Assembly: GCA_034521955.1 (NCBI GenBank)
Contig: JAXHLT010000004.1
Location: 62,001-126,000, forward strand
Length of the DNA: 64,000 bases
Source: M55B127 sp034521955
GTDB lineage: Bacteria; Bacillota; Halanaerobiia; Halanaerobiales; M55B127
Direction of reading: 5' to 3'
Shown: in pieces, positions 45,092 through 53,761 of the stretch
Layout of the letters: every line of letters starts with the position of its first letter
How positions within the stretch are numbered: the stretch's first letter is position 1
Made by a program: the position numbers and the translations under genes
Notes under the pieces: model-generated
Databases searched by the model: none
What the model was told of the DNA's origin: nothing
Seen by the model: the letters and a program-made list of their open reading frames with translations, nothing else

Positions 45092-46351
45092 TTGAAACCT
45101 GTAGATTATGATACTTTGCCTTCTCGAAATATTCTATGTGTTGACATGCAGTCTTTTTTTGCCAGTGTAGAGGCTGTATCAAGGGGATTAGATCCAGTAG
45201 AGACTCCGTTAGCCGTTTTAGGTGATAAAAAAAGAAATGGTTCTGTCATACTGGCAGCCTCACCTGCTTTAAAAAAGAAATACAGTATAAAAACAGCTGA
45301 CCGATTTTATCAAATTCCTGATGATCCTGAAATAAAATTAGTAGAAGCAAGGATGGGACTCTATGTTAGAATTTCTCTTGAGATTACTAAATTATTTAAT
45401 AAATATGTTCCATTAAATGCTATCCATGTCTACTCAATTGACGAATCCTGGATAAAACTTGATGGAACTGAAAGACTTTTTGGAAACAAATGGAAAGTAG
45501 CTCGAATGATCAAAAAAGATTTATTAGAAAACTATGGATTAAACTCCAGTATGGCTTTGGGTCCAAATATGTTTTTATCTAAAGTAGCAATGGATAATGA
45601 GGGAAAAAAGCAGGGACTAGTAGAGTGGACATATCAAGATGTAGAAGATAAGTTGTGGCCCCTTCCATTAAAAAAATGTTGGGGAATAGGTAGCCAACTA
45701 TCCCGTCATTTCATCGAAATGGGAGTGAAAACTGTTGGTGACCTGGCTCATTTACCTTTAGAGTACTTAGAAAACAAGTTTGGAGTGATGGGTACTCAAC
45801 TTTATTACCATGCCTGGGGTGTTGATCTTTCAACTGTAGAAGGTCATTATCTTGACGAAAGAAAAAATCTGGGTAGGGGTATTACCCTTTACAGTGATTA
45901 TAAGGATATAGAAAAAATAAAAACGGTCATATTTGAGTTAGCAGAGGAAGTGGGCAAAAGAGCCCGTAATCGTAGTTTAACCGGTAAGACAATCAGTTTA
46001 GGATTAATCTATAGTAAGGAAGAATTAGAAAGTGGTTTTCATCGACAGAAAAGTTTAGATATTTATACTAACCTAACAAGTGATATTTATGAGACAGCGG
46101 TTATCTTATTTAATGAATATTATAGAGGACAGGCAGTACGGAAAGTGCGAGTCAGTCTTGGCAATTTTTCTAATAAAGCAAACCTACAGCTTAATATATT
46201 TAATAATAAGGCAGATGAAATTAGATTAATGAAAACTAAAGACGACCTGCAGGATAAATATGGTTACCAGGCTCTTTATTACGGAAGAAGTTTAAAACCC
46301 GGTAGTATCAAGAAAAGAATTAAAAGTACAATCGGTGGACACAAAGCGTAA
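45092..46351 (+). CDS. Y-family DNA polymerase, UmuC/YqjW-like
   Basis: 419 residues of an error-prone translesion polymerase. Metal-binding acidic residues are in CVDMQSFFAS and SIDESWIKL; the helix-hairpin-helix follows in CWGIGSQLSRHFIEMGVKTV, and the little-finger domain occupies the last 130 residues. It matches the Bacillus YqjW/UvrX group that works with YolD. I chose TTG 45092 (GAGGTG upstream) over ATG 45074, which lies inside the operator. LexA-type boxes precede it. Confidence 0.88.
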   Translation: MKPVDYDTLPSRNILCVDMQSFFASVEAVSRGLDPVETPLAVLGDKKRNGSVILAASPALKKKYSIKTADRFYQIPDDPEIKLVEARMGLYVRISLEITKLFNKYVPLNAIHVYSIDESWIKLDGTERLFGNKWKVARMIKKDLLENYGLNSSMALGPNMFLSKVAMDNEGKKQGLVEWTYQDVEDKLWPLPLKKCWGIGSQLSRHFIEMGVKTVGDLAHLPLEYLENKFGVMGTQLYYHAWGVDLSTVEGHYLDERKNLGRGITLYSDYKDIEKIKTVIFELAEEVGKRARNRSLTGKTISLGLIYSKEELESGFHRQKSLDIYTNLTSDIYETAVILFNEYYRGQAVRKVRVSLGNFSNKANLQLNIFNNKADEIRLMKTKDDLQDKYGYQALYYGRSLKPGSIKKRIKSTIGGHKA

Positions 46352-46354
46352 TTA

Positions 46355-46383
46355 TTGACATATGTTCATTACAGTGTTATAAT
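46355..46383 (+). promoter_or_regulatory. Promoter with CATATG dyad upstream of NifX/MinD cassette
   Basis: TTGACA (46355-46360), 17-bp spacer, TATAAT (46378-46383): a consensus sigma-A promoter. The -35 is embedded in TTGACATATGTTCA (46355-46368), nearly a perfect dyad and very similar to the site at 48927. Confidence 0.8.
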
Positions 46384-46421
46384 ATTATCGATAAATAATG
46401 AAAAAATAAGGAGCGGATTTT

Positions 46422-46781
46422 ATGAAAATTGCAGTAACAGCAGAAAAAAATAATGGTTTTGAGAGTAAAGTTAATACACATTTTGGACGTGCACCATATT
46501 TTGCAGTAGTTGATACTGAAACAGATAATATTGAATTGATTAAAAATGAGGCTGCTAATGCATCTGGTGGTGCAGGTGTAAGTGCAGCACAACTGATAGC
46601 TGACCGGGGTGTAGATGTATTAATATCTGGTAGTGTTGGTCCAAAAGCCTATACTGCTTTATCATCTGGAAATATTGAGATGTATATTATCCAACAGGGT
46701 ACAGTTAGAGAGGCTGTAGATAGCTTCAAAGGGGATAAACTTTCACAGCTAAACTCTCCCAATGGAACCCCAAGGAAGTAA
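46422..46781 (+). CDS. NifX/NifB-type dinitrogenase cofactor-binding family protein
   Basis: 119 residues of the family that in nitrogen fixers carries iron-molybdenum cofactor precursors: MKIAVTAEKNNGFESKVNTH, FGRAPYFAVVDTET and GVDVLISGSVGPKAYTAL. Stand-alone members in non-fixing anaerobes sit with MinD/ferredoxin ATPases, as here, and have no proven role. AAGGAG precedes the ATG. The next gene starts five bases after the stop. Confidence 0.85.
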   Translation: MKIAVTAEKNNGFESKVNTHFGRAPYFAVVDTETDNIELIKNEAANASGGAGVSAAQLIADRGVDVLISGSVGPKAYTALSSGNIEMYIIQQGTVREAVDSFKGDKLSQLNSPNGTPRK

Positions 46782-46786
46782 ACAGT

Positions 46787-47644
46787 TTGAAAATAACTGT
46801 TTTAAGTGGTAAAGGTGGAACAGGCAAAACAACGGTATCTGTTAATTTAGCTCTCTCTTTAGAAAATGTCCAGTTATTAGATGCCGATGTTGAGGAACCT
46901 AACTTACAGTATTTCCTACACCCCATTTTTGATAAAGAGGAAAGTATTTATAGGAAGATTCCAGAAGTTGATCAACAGAAATGTACCTCCTGTCGTAAGT
47001 GTGTTGATTTTTGTGAATATAATGCTTTGGCTATGATGATCGATGAAGTATTAGTATTTCCGGAGATCTGTCACAGTTGTGGAGGATGTAAATTAATCTG
47101 TCCGGAAAATGCTATAACTGAAACTGATCGTGAATTAGGTGTTTTAAAACATGCAAACACTGAATACAATGTTGATTTTTGGCAGGGAGAGTTAAACATT
47201 GGTGAAGAGAGTTCAGTTCCGGTAATTGAAGCATTAAAAAAGAAGATAGACCCTGATAAAGATATAATAATTGATGCTCAACCGGGTACAACATGTCCAA
47301 CAATAGAAGCGGTTGTTGATAGTGATTATGGTCTTTTAGTAACTGAACCGACTCCATTTGGATTAAGTGATCTTAAATTAGCTGCAAAGTTAATGGATGA
47401 GCTTAAGATACCATATGGAGTAATCATAAATAGAGCTGAAGAAGACAGTAACTATATTATTGAAGACTATTGTAATAGAAATGATATTGATATTTTATTA
47501 AGGATACCTTTCAAAAGAAAATATGCTCAGCTTTATTCAGAAGGAATCCCTTTTGTTTTAGAAGAAAAAGAATTGAAAAATGACTTCCGAAAAGTTTTTA
47601 AACAGGTAAGGAGTGTTGTTGATGAAAAAAATCACAGTAATTAG
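46787..47644 (+). CDS. MinD-superfamily ATPase with inserted ferredoxin domain (first copy)
   Basis: 285 residues: a P-loop with the deviant Walker A (SGKGGTGKTTVSVNLAL), then an inserted 2[4Fe-4S] ferredoxin domain (about 60-110) with CTSCRKCVDFC and CHSCGGCKLIC, then the rest of the ATPase (DAQPGTTCPTIEAV, NRAEED). The ATPase-ferredoxin layout resembles iron-sulfur or metal-cluster carriers of the Mrp/NBP35 type. TTG start at 46787. It overlaps the next gene by 23 bases. Confidence 0.88.
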   Translation: MKITVLSGKGGTGKTTVSVNLALSLENVQLLDADVEEPNLQYFLHPIFDKEESIYRKIPEVDQQKCTSCRKCVDFCEYNALAMMIDEVLVFPEICHSCGGCKLICPENAITETDRELGVLKHANTEYNVDFWQGELNIGEESSVPVIEALKKKIDPDKDIIIDAQPGTTCPTIEAVVDSDYGLLVTEPTPFGLSDLKLAAKLMDELKIPYGVIINRAEEDSNYIIEDYCNRNDIDILLRIPFKRKYAQLYSEGIPFVLEEKELKNDFRKVFKQVRSVVDEKNHSN

Positions 47645-48497
47645 TGGTAAAGGTGGTACAGGTAAAACTACTGTAGTTGCCAACTTATCATATTTATTCA
47701 ATGATTTAGTTTTAGCAGACTGTGATGTTGATGCTCCTAATTTACATCTTTTATTAAATCCTGAAAACAGGGAGTCAGAAGTTTTTAAGTCAAATAAATT
47801 AGCTGTTAAAGATCAAAGTAAATGTACAGACTGTGGTATCTGCTATGATGTATGTAGGTTTAATGCTGTTGATCCAATAAGTTATGATATAGGCAGCTAT
47901 AAGTGTGAAGGATGTGGAGTCTGTGTAGCAATGTGTCCCGAAGATGCATTGAGTTTAAAACTTCTTGATACTGGAGAAATCTATAATTCAACTACAAGAT
48001 TTGGACCAATGGTTCATGCCAGTTTAAAGATAGGTTCTGATAATTCAGGAAAATTAGTTAGTGAAGTAAGAGAAAAAGCAGCACAAAAAGCAGAAAAGTT
48101 AAATAAAGATGTTGTATTAATTGATGGTTCACCAGGTATCGGATGTCCGGTAATTTCATCTATTACAGGTGTAGATCTTGTATTGTTTGTAACTGAACCG
48201 TCTAAATCAGGTTTTTCTGATTTAAAAAGAGTAGCTCAAGTAATTAAACATTTTAATATACCTGCTTTAGCTGTAATCAATAAATATGACATTAATGAAA
48301 AAATAAGTGAAGAGATAGAAAACTACTTAAAAGAAGAAGAGATTGAATTAGTGGGAAAAATATCTTTTTCATCTGATATAGTAGACAGTCTTAGAAATGC
48401 AGAATTAATTGTAGAAAAAGATCAAAATAATAAGGTTAGCAGAGAAATTGAATCTATTTGGGAAAAAGTAAATAAGAGATTAAAAAATCTTAATTGA
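47622..48497 (+). CDS. MinD-superfamily ATPase with inserted ferredoxin domain (second copy)
   Basis: 291 residues with the same design as the preceding gene: SGKGGTGKTTVVANLSYLF, then ferredoxin motifs CTDCGICYDVC and CEGCGVCVAMC, and DGSPGIGCPVISSITGVDL. The pair probably forms a heterodimer, since MinD-type ATPases dimerise and the genes overlap. ATG 47622 has AAGGAG upstream. Tandem pairs of this type flanked by NifX-like genes recur in anaerobes; the substrate is not known. Confidence 0.88.
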   Translation: MKKITVISGKGGTGKTTVVANLSYLFNDLVLADCDVDAPNLHLLLNPENRESEVFKSNKLAVKDQSKCTDCGICYDVCRFNAVDPISYDIGSYKCEGCGVCVAMCPEDALSLKLLDTGEIYNSTTRFGPMVHASLKIGSDNSGKLVSEVREKAAQKAEKLNKDVVLIDGSPGIGCPVISSITGVDLVLFVTEPSKSGFSDLKRVAQVIKHFNIPALAVINKYDINEKISEEIENYLKEEEIELVGKISFSSDIVDSLRNAELIVEKDQNNKVSREIESIWEKVNKRLKNLN

Positions 48498-48509
48498 GGA
48501 GATGATTTT

Positions 48510-48881
48510 ATGAAAAAAAGAATTGCAGTTCCTACGAATAACGGTCAGGTTGCACAGCATTTTGGAAGGTGTCCAGAATATACAATTTGTGAAGTAGAAG
48601 GTTGTGATATTCTCGATACAGAAGTCATTGAAAATCCAGGTCATAAACCGAACTTTTTACCTAATTATTTAAGCGATTTAAATGTTGATATTGTTTTAGC
48701 AGGTGGAATGGGCCAAAAAGCATTTAATCTTTTTCAACAAAACAATATAGAAGTTGTTACAGGAGCATCTGGTTTAGTAAAAGATAGTGTTAATGCATAT
48801 CTAAATAATGAATTAGATACAGATAATGAACTTTGTAATCACAGTGATCATGACCACGAACACGGTCATCATAACCATTAG
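48510..48881 (+). CDS. NifX-type protein with histidine-rich tail
   Basis: 123 residues: a NifX/NifB-type domain (AVPTNNGQVAQHFGRCPEYT, DIVLAGGMGQKAFNLFQQNN) and a C-terminal HSDHDHEHGHHNH tail that would bind transition metals such as nickel, zinc or copper. The preceding NifX-type gene lacks such a tail, so this member may handle metal delivery. GAGGAG precedes the ATG. Confidence 0.85.
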   Translation: MKKRIAVPTNNGQVAQHFGRCPEYTICEVEGCDILDTEVIENPGHKPNFLPNYLSDLNVDIVLAGGMGQKAFNLFQQNNIEVVTGASGLVKDSVNAYLNNELDTDNELCNHSDHDHEHGHHNH

Positions 48882-48926
48882 TAATTAATTTGTTAAAAAG
48901 CTGAGAGGAAGTTTTTTAATTAGTTA

Positions 48927-48955
48927 TTGACATATGTTCATAACTACGTTATAAT
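48927..48955 (+). promoter_or_regulatory. Promoter with CATATG dyad upstream of DUF5320 gene
   Basis: TTGACA (48927-48932), 17-bp spacer, TATAAT (48950-48955). The -35 lies in TTGACATATGTTCAT, the same arrangement as at 46355. The two promoters share 15 consecutive bases around the dyad, so one regulator probably controls both. Confidence 0.8.
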
Positions 48956-48992
48956 ATATTTAAGATAAACAAAAACAAAAGGAGTGATAGAT

Positions 48993-49310
48993 ATGCCACG
49001 CGGAGATAGAAGAGGACCTGCTGGACATGGACCAGGATCTGGAAGAGGATTAGGATATTGTGCTGGATTTGATTCACCTGGATTTACTAAACCCGGTCCT
49101 GGAATGGGACATGGTTTTAGAAGAGGTCTTGGTCGAGGGATGAGAAGAGGATTTAACTTTGGTTTTGCCAGAGGAGGATATGCCCCTACTTATCGTGAAG
49201 AAGATTATTCTAAAGAAGATGAAATCAGAGATCTATCTGAATATGCTAAGAACATGAAAAGTGAGTTAGATGAAATAATAAATAGAATAGAAGAACTTAA
49301 AGAAGAGTAA
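48993..49310 (+). CDS. DUF5320-like Gly/Arg-rich protein
   Basis: About 105 residues: an N-terminal Gly/Arg/Pro-rich low-complexity part (RGDRRGPAGHGPGSGRG, then repeated GFRRG units) and a C-terminal coiled coil (about 70-105). One Cys occurs in GLGYCAGF. This matches DUF5320-type proteins, which repeatedly accompany NifX/MinD-ferredoxin genes. The ATG 48993 follows AAAAGGAGTG. A strong terminator follows. Confidence 0.75.
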   Translation: MPRGDRRGPAGHGPGSGRGLGYCAGFDSPGFTKPGPGMGHGFRRGLGRGMRRGFNFGFARGGYAPTYREEDYSKEDEIRDLSEYAKNMKSELDEIINRIEELKEE

Positions 49311-49371
49311 GTTATTAGATTTATTTATATTTAGATGAATAATGAATCTAACAAAAGTAATATAATATAAA

Positions 49372-49407
49372 AAAAGCGTGTGATTTTAATATAGATCACA
49401 CGCTTTT
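49372..49407. terminator. Strong hairpin terminator
   Basis: AAAAGCGTGTGAT pairs with ATCACACGCTTTT around a 9-10 base loop, with A-run on the left and T-run on the right, so it can act in both directions between the DUF5320 gene and fdhD. Confidence 0.9.
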
Positions 49408-49535
49408 GCTTTTATTAACATTATAATATAGCTGTAAAAATAGTATTTATTTATAAAGTACGATTAATTGTTTATAGTAATGTAGAAATGTAAAATTATA
49501 TAAATAATAATCATAAATAGACTATATTAATCTTA

Positions 49536-50318
49536 TTATATCATTATTCTATCTAAATCATTATAAACATTATATCGATTACCCCTTGTAAAACCGACTA
49601 GTGTAATATTTTTTTCGCGAGCTATTTCAACTGCTTGAGAAGTAGGTGCTGATCTTGAAATAAGGATCGGTATTTTTTGTTTTAAAACTTTTATTATTAT
49701 TTCAGATGATACCCTCCCACTTGTTATAATCATTTTGTTTTTTAAGTTAATTTTATTTTGATAAGAATAACCGATTAATTTATCAATTGTATTATGTCTT
49801 CCGATATCTTCTATTACAGAAATGATGGAGTCTTGGTCTGCAAGTGCAGCTGTATGTGTACCACCAGTTTTTAAAAAAAGATCAGATTTCTTTTGCATTT
49901 CAGACATTAGTTGGTTTATAATTGATGAATTAATTTTAAAGCTATCATTATATACTTCATCAAGAGCACAATCTTGTAAATTGGTAAAAGTAACACCCTT
50001 ACCACATCCAGAGGTTAAGGTTCTTTTTTTATATAAGTTAATATCTATATCTTTACTTACTTCAATTTGTACTATTGTATCTTGATGCGAAAAATTAATT
50101 GAATTGATTTCATCATAATCATCTATTATGTTTTCTGATGCAATAAACCCAACAGCAAGTTCTTTTAAATTCAAGGGTAATGTCATTAAGGTTACGAGTT
50201 CATAGCCATTAACAAAGACTGTTAAGGGCTGTTCTTTTATTATGCTATCATTTTCATTCTGCATTTTATTATCTATAACTTTTTTTATTTGATATTTTTT
50301 AACGGTTTTATCTTCCAT
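49536..50318 (-). CDS. fdhD: FdhD, formate dehydrogenase sulfurtransferase
   Basis: 260 residues. FdhD transfers sulfur to the molybdenum cofactor of formate dehydrogenase. Typical strings: TVFVNGYELVTLMTLPLNLKE-type N-terminus, TLTSGCGKG (the loop with the essential Cys; the second Cys of the CxxC form is absent), TGGTHTAALAD, DIGRHNTIDKLIG and SRSAPTSQAVEIA. No formate dehydrogenase gene is adjacent. A molybdenum hydroxylase lies 8 kb away. Confidence 0.92.
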   Translation of the reverse strand: MEDKTVKKYQIKKVIDNKMQNENDSIIKEQPLTVFVNGYELVTLMTLPLNLKELAVGFIASENIIDDYDEINSINFSHQDTIVQIEVSKDIDINLYKKRTLTSGCGKGVTFTNLQDCALDEVYNDSFKINSSIINQLMSEMQKKSDLFLKTGGTHTAALADQDSIISVIEDIGRHNTIDKLIGYSYQNKINLKNKMIITSGRVSSEIIIKVLKQKIPILISRSAPTSQAVEIAREKNITLVGFTRGNRYNVYNDLDRIMI

Positions 50319-50566
50319 TATAAAATTCCTTTCTTAAGTAGCCTTTTTTAAATAATATCAGATTTCTTTAAATATTTAAATTATATTTATTAAATATTTT
50401 TTATAGAAGATAGAATATATTTAAGCTAAGGGCAGCTTATGATATTATTGACTTTAAAATATCAGTCTGATACTATGAAAATGTATTTTTAAAAAGTGTG
50501 TATTTCAGATGTGTATAGTAATATAAGATAAATAAAATGTGGAATACAAATAAAGAAGGTGTAAAT

Positions 50567-50848
50567 ATGTTTGTAGGAGTAATCACAGTAAGCTTACAAA
50601 TTCCGATGGCACAGTCCCTTAAAGACAAGAGAAGAACAATTAAAAGCCTATCAGATAAATGCAAAAATAAATTTAATGTTGCGGTTGCAGAAGTTGATAA
50701 AAATGATCTTTGGAAAAATTCAGAACTTGGCTTAGTTACTGTTGCAGGAGATAAAAGGTATTTAGACAAAGTTATAAACAAATTAATAAAGTTTATTGAA
50801 GACTTTCCCGGAATCATTTTATATGACTATACGGTTGATTATTATTAA
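50567..50848 (+). CDS. DUF503 (YlxP) family protein
   Basis: 93 residues of the DUF503/YlxP family: VGVITVSLQIPMAQSLKDKR and RTIKSLSDKCKNKFNVAVAE, ending FIEDFPGIILYDYTVDYY. YlxP proteins often lie beside rbfA and are thought to have a ribosome-linked role; that context is absent here. ATG 50567 follows AAGAAGGTG, preferred over an ATG ten codons upstream. Confidence 0.87.
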   Translation: MFVGVITVSLQIPMAQSLKDKRRTIKSLSDKCKNKFNVAVAEVDKNDLWKNSELGLVTVAGDKRYLDKVINKLIKFIEDFPGIILYDYTVDYY

Positions 50849-50978
50849 AATATTTTGGTGGAAGTCTTATTTTAATTTCCATTTTTGAGCAAAATGGCAG
50901 GAAATAGAACTAGTATGTTGAATATTAGAATTAAGAATGTTAATTTAACAGCTATCTTAAGGTCGGAGGATGGTAAAG

Positions 50979-53210
50979 ATGAAGTTCAAAAAAATTATAC
51001 TAATCATACTATTATTTTTAATATTATTAACAAACCAAATAGCAATTGCACAAGATTTACCTAAACTGTACATAAATGGACAAAATAAGACTGAAACACT
51101 TGACCCAATGAAGAGTAATGGGTCAGTATTAGTGCGCTCTAAAGCTCTGGCTGATAGTATTGGTGCAAAGTTAAATTGGTTAGGTTCTATTAATACATTA
51201 TCAATGACTCGTGATGATAAAACGGTTAAAATGATGGTGGGAAGTCCGTATATTCAAATCAATAATAGGACCATAAGAACTGATTCACCTATGGTAATAA
51301 AAGATGGTTATACATATATACCTTTTACTGGAATTATGGATGTATTTGGATTTTTAATAGAGTTTGAAAGAATAAGTAATACATATTTCTTGTTTAAGCC
51401 GGAAGCAACGCTTAATGAGATAAAATGGGGTCCAAACAGGGACTCCTTAGTAATAAAAATGGATGAGATTGCTCCTTATAGGTTAAGACTTACAGATGAT
51501 CCCAAAAAGTTAATTATTGAAATAGAAAAAGCAGCTTTAAGTCCCAATTTTATTGATAATGTATCAGATCAAAACTACTATTTAAAAAGTAGAAGAATTG
51601 AAAATCAGGCTACATTACAGATTGTTTTAACAAGTAAATATCCAATACCAATAAATTCCGATGAAGTGATAGGTGAAGAAAACGGTAATCTGTTAATTAA
51701 ATTTATGCCTCAGATTACTGCGGTTAATCTAAAAGATGATGGAACGGTAGAAGTTAAAGCCAATGGACAAATTAATAAACCAGAAGTTTCATTTCTAGAA
51801 AATCCGCGTCGGATGGTATTAGATATTTCTGATTTACTGTTAAGTGAGTTTGAAAAAAATATTGATGAAAATGAGTGGATAAAAGATGTTCGAGTAAGTC
51901 AGTTTCAGTTTGAACCAACAATATTAAGAGTTGTTTTAGACTTAAAAGAAGATAAATATCTAAATATAGATAATCAGGATAATATAAAAGATACAATAGT
52001 ATTAAAACCGGCTCGTAGAGCTAGAGTATTTGATTTAGCTTATGAAGGCCATCAGATAATATTTAAAACAGATGCTCCAATTGAACCAGATATGTTTACC
52101 CTAGAAGATCCGAATCGCTTAGTTGTTAATCTCTTTAATACTTATCGGGAAGATAATATGGCAGATCAAATAGAAATTAAAGAAAATAATGTTAAAAAGC
52201 TGCGGGTGGGTAGATTTGATAGTCAGATTGTAAGGATTGTGGCTGATTTAAATGAACTTAATTCATATAAATGGGAACAAGAACAGTTCAGTAAAAACAT
52301 ATACATTCACAGGATTAGTTTTGCTAATAAGTTTGATGATATTGAACTATTAGATCAAAACATGTATACCAATATTAATATAAATGTTAGTGGCAAGGTT
52401 GAATATGAGGTTAAAAAGTTTTCATATCCTCACCGCTTAGTTGTAGATATTAGTGGAGAAGAAATCACACCAGATGAAGTTGATATACCTGAAGTTGTAG
52501 GTATTATTAAGGAAATTAGAATGGGTAGATTTGAACTTGATGGTAATACTGTAACAAGAATTGTCTTTGAGTTAAAGGAGTACTATAACCATAATATAAT
52601 ATCAGAAAATCCTGATAGTAAGATTAATATTGCTTTAGCTAAATCAGAAATTCAAAGCAAAAATAATATAATTGTTTTAGATGCTGGACATGGAGGATTT
52701 GATCCTGGAGCAGTAGGTATTAGAAACACAAAAGAAAAAGACGTCAATTTAAATATAGTTAAAAATCTTGCTGAAGTATTAAAAAACAGAGGATTTAAAG
52801 TACTTCTAACAAGGGAAGATGACACCTTCATATCATTAAACCAAAGAGTAAAGTTTGCAAATAGTAATAATGCCAGGATATTTGTAAGTGTTCATAATAA
52901 TTCATCTACTAAAAGAACATCTGAAGGAACCGAGACCTTTATAGCTCCAAATAAAAGCGGAGACAGTTTAATGTTAGCAGAAAATATACAGTCCGAACTC
53001 ATAAAAAGTTTAGGGTTGTTTAATAGAGGAGTTAAAAAAGAGTACCTTTATGTTATAAGGTACACTGAAATGCCTGCTGTATTAGTTGAAGTTGCATTTT
53101 TATCAAATCCAAATGAACAAAAATTATTGACAGATGATGATTTTATTAAAAATACAGCAGATGCGATTAGTCAAGGTATATTTAATTATTTTGATAAATT
53201 TAAGGATTGA
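50979..53210 (+). CDS. N-acetylmuramoyl-L-alanine amidase with AMIN domains
   Basis: 743 residues. A signal peptide (about 1-25) is followed by a copper-amine-oxidase-N-like domain (about 28-145), then several AMIN domains (about 150-545) that target the enzyme to the envelope, and a C-terminal Amidase_3 domain. Zinc ligands are visible in VLDAGHGGFDPGA, TKEKDVNL and VSVHNNSS, with the catalytic Glu in VEVAFLSNP. It splits peptide stems from glycan, probably in cell separation. ATG 50979 lies 8 bases after GGAGGA. It overlaps the GerMN gene's leader. Confidence 0.92.
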   Translation: MKFKKIILIILLFLILLTNQIAIAQDLPKLYINGQNKTETLDPMKSNGSVLVRSKALADSIGAKLNWLGSINTLSMTRDDKTVKMMVGSPYIQINNRTIRTDSPMVIKDGYTYIPFTGIMDVFGFLIEFERISNTYFLFKPEATLNEIKWGPNRDSLVIKMDEIAPYRLRLTDDPKKLIIEIEKAALSPNFIDNVSDQNYYLKSRRIENQATLQIVLTSKYPIPINSDEVIGEENGNLLIKFMPQITAVNLKDDGTVEVKANGQINKPEVSFLENPRRMVLDISDLLLSEFEKNIDENEWIKDVRVSQFQFEPTILRVVLDLKEDKYLNIDNQDNIKDTIVLKPARRARVFDLAYEGHQIIFKTDAPIEPDMFTLEDPNRLVVNLFNTYREDNMADQIEIKENNVKKLRVGRFDSQIVRIVADLNELNSYKWEQEQFSKNIYIHRISFANKFDDIELLDQNMYTNININVSGKVEYEVKKFSYPHRLVVDISGEEITPDEVDIPEVVGIIKEIRMGRFELDGNTVTRIVFELKEYYNHNIISENPDSKINIALAKSEIQSKNNIIVLDAGHGGFDPGAVGIRNTKEKDVNLNIVKNLAEVLKNRGFKVLLTREDDTFISLNQRVKFANSNNARIFVSVHNNSSTKRTSEGTETFIAPNKSGDSLMLAENIQSELIKSLGLFNRGVKKEYLYVIRYTEMPAVLVEVAFLSNPNEQKLLTDDDFIKNTADAISQGIFNYFDKFKD

Positions 53211-53224
53211 GGTGTGATCTTCAA

Positions 53225-53731
53225 ATGAAAAACAAGTTATTTAAACCTATCATACTTATAATAATCTTTGTTTTGATAATAATTGCTGCATATTATTTAA
53301 TCTTAAATTCAAATCTGTTAGTTAAAGAAAAAGATGTAAAACTATATTTTGCAACCAGTGATGCTATGTATTTGGATACAGAAGATAGAAATGTTAAGGG
53401 AAGAAATATATATTTAGAAACAGTAAATGCTTTAATAACAGGACCTATAACTTCTGATTTAACCAAAACTATACCAGATGGTGTAGAAGTTTTGAACATT
53501 TCTAAAAAAAGTGATACAATACAAGTTGATTTTAGTGAAGAAATTGTATCAAATCACTGGGGAGGTTCATCAGGAGAAATTTTAACTGTTTATTCGATAG
53601 TAAATACTTTAACACAGTTTGAAGAAATAAATGAAGTTAAAATACTAGTCGGAGGAAAAGAAGTAGAAACTTTAGCTGGTCATATGGACTTAAGTGTACC
53701 GATTGAATCAAACCAGGATATAATAAAATAA
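53225..53731 (+). CDS. GerMN-domain membrane-anchored protein
   Basis: 168 residues with one N-terminal membrane helix (about 8-28) and one GerMN domain (KLYFATSDAMYLDTEDRNV, GRNIYLETVNALITGP, IPDGVEVLNIS, SEEIVSNHWGGSSGEIL). GerMN domains occur in GerM and are thought to bind cell-wall material. Position between an amidase and glutamate racemase fits a peptidoglycan role. ATG 53225 chosen, with GAGGTG upstream. Confidence 0.85.
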   Translation: MKNKLFKPIILIIIFVLIIIAAYYLILNSNLLVKEKDVKLYFATSDAMYLDTEDRNVKGRNIYLETVNALITGPITSDLTKTIPDGVEVLNISKKSDTIQVDFSEEIVSNHWGGSSGEILTVYSIVNTLTQFEEINEVKILVGGKEVETLAGHMDLSVPIESNQDIIK

Positions 53732-53761
53732 ACTTGTAATATATATTTCAGGAGTGAAAAA

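Noticed and set aside
46355..46368. Plain LexA box at the NifX/MinD promoter
   Set aside because: The left half reads TTGACA rather than CGAAC, so calling it LexA outright is not justified; kept as an open question in the findings.
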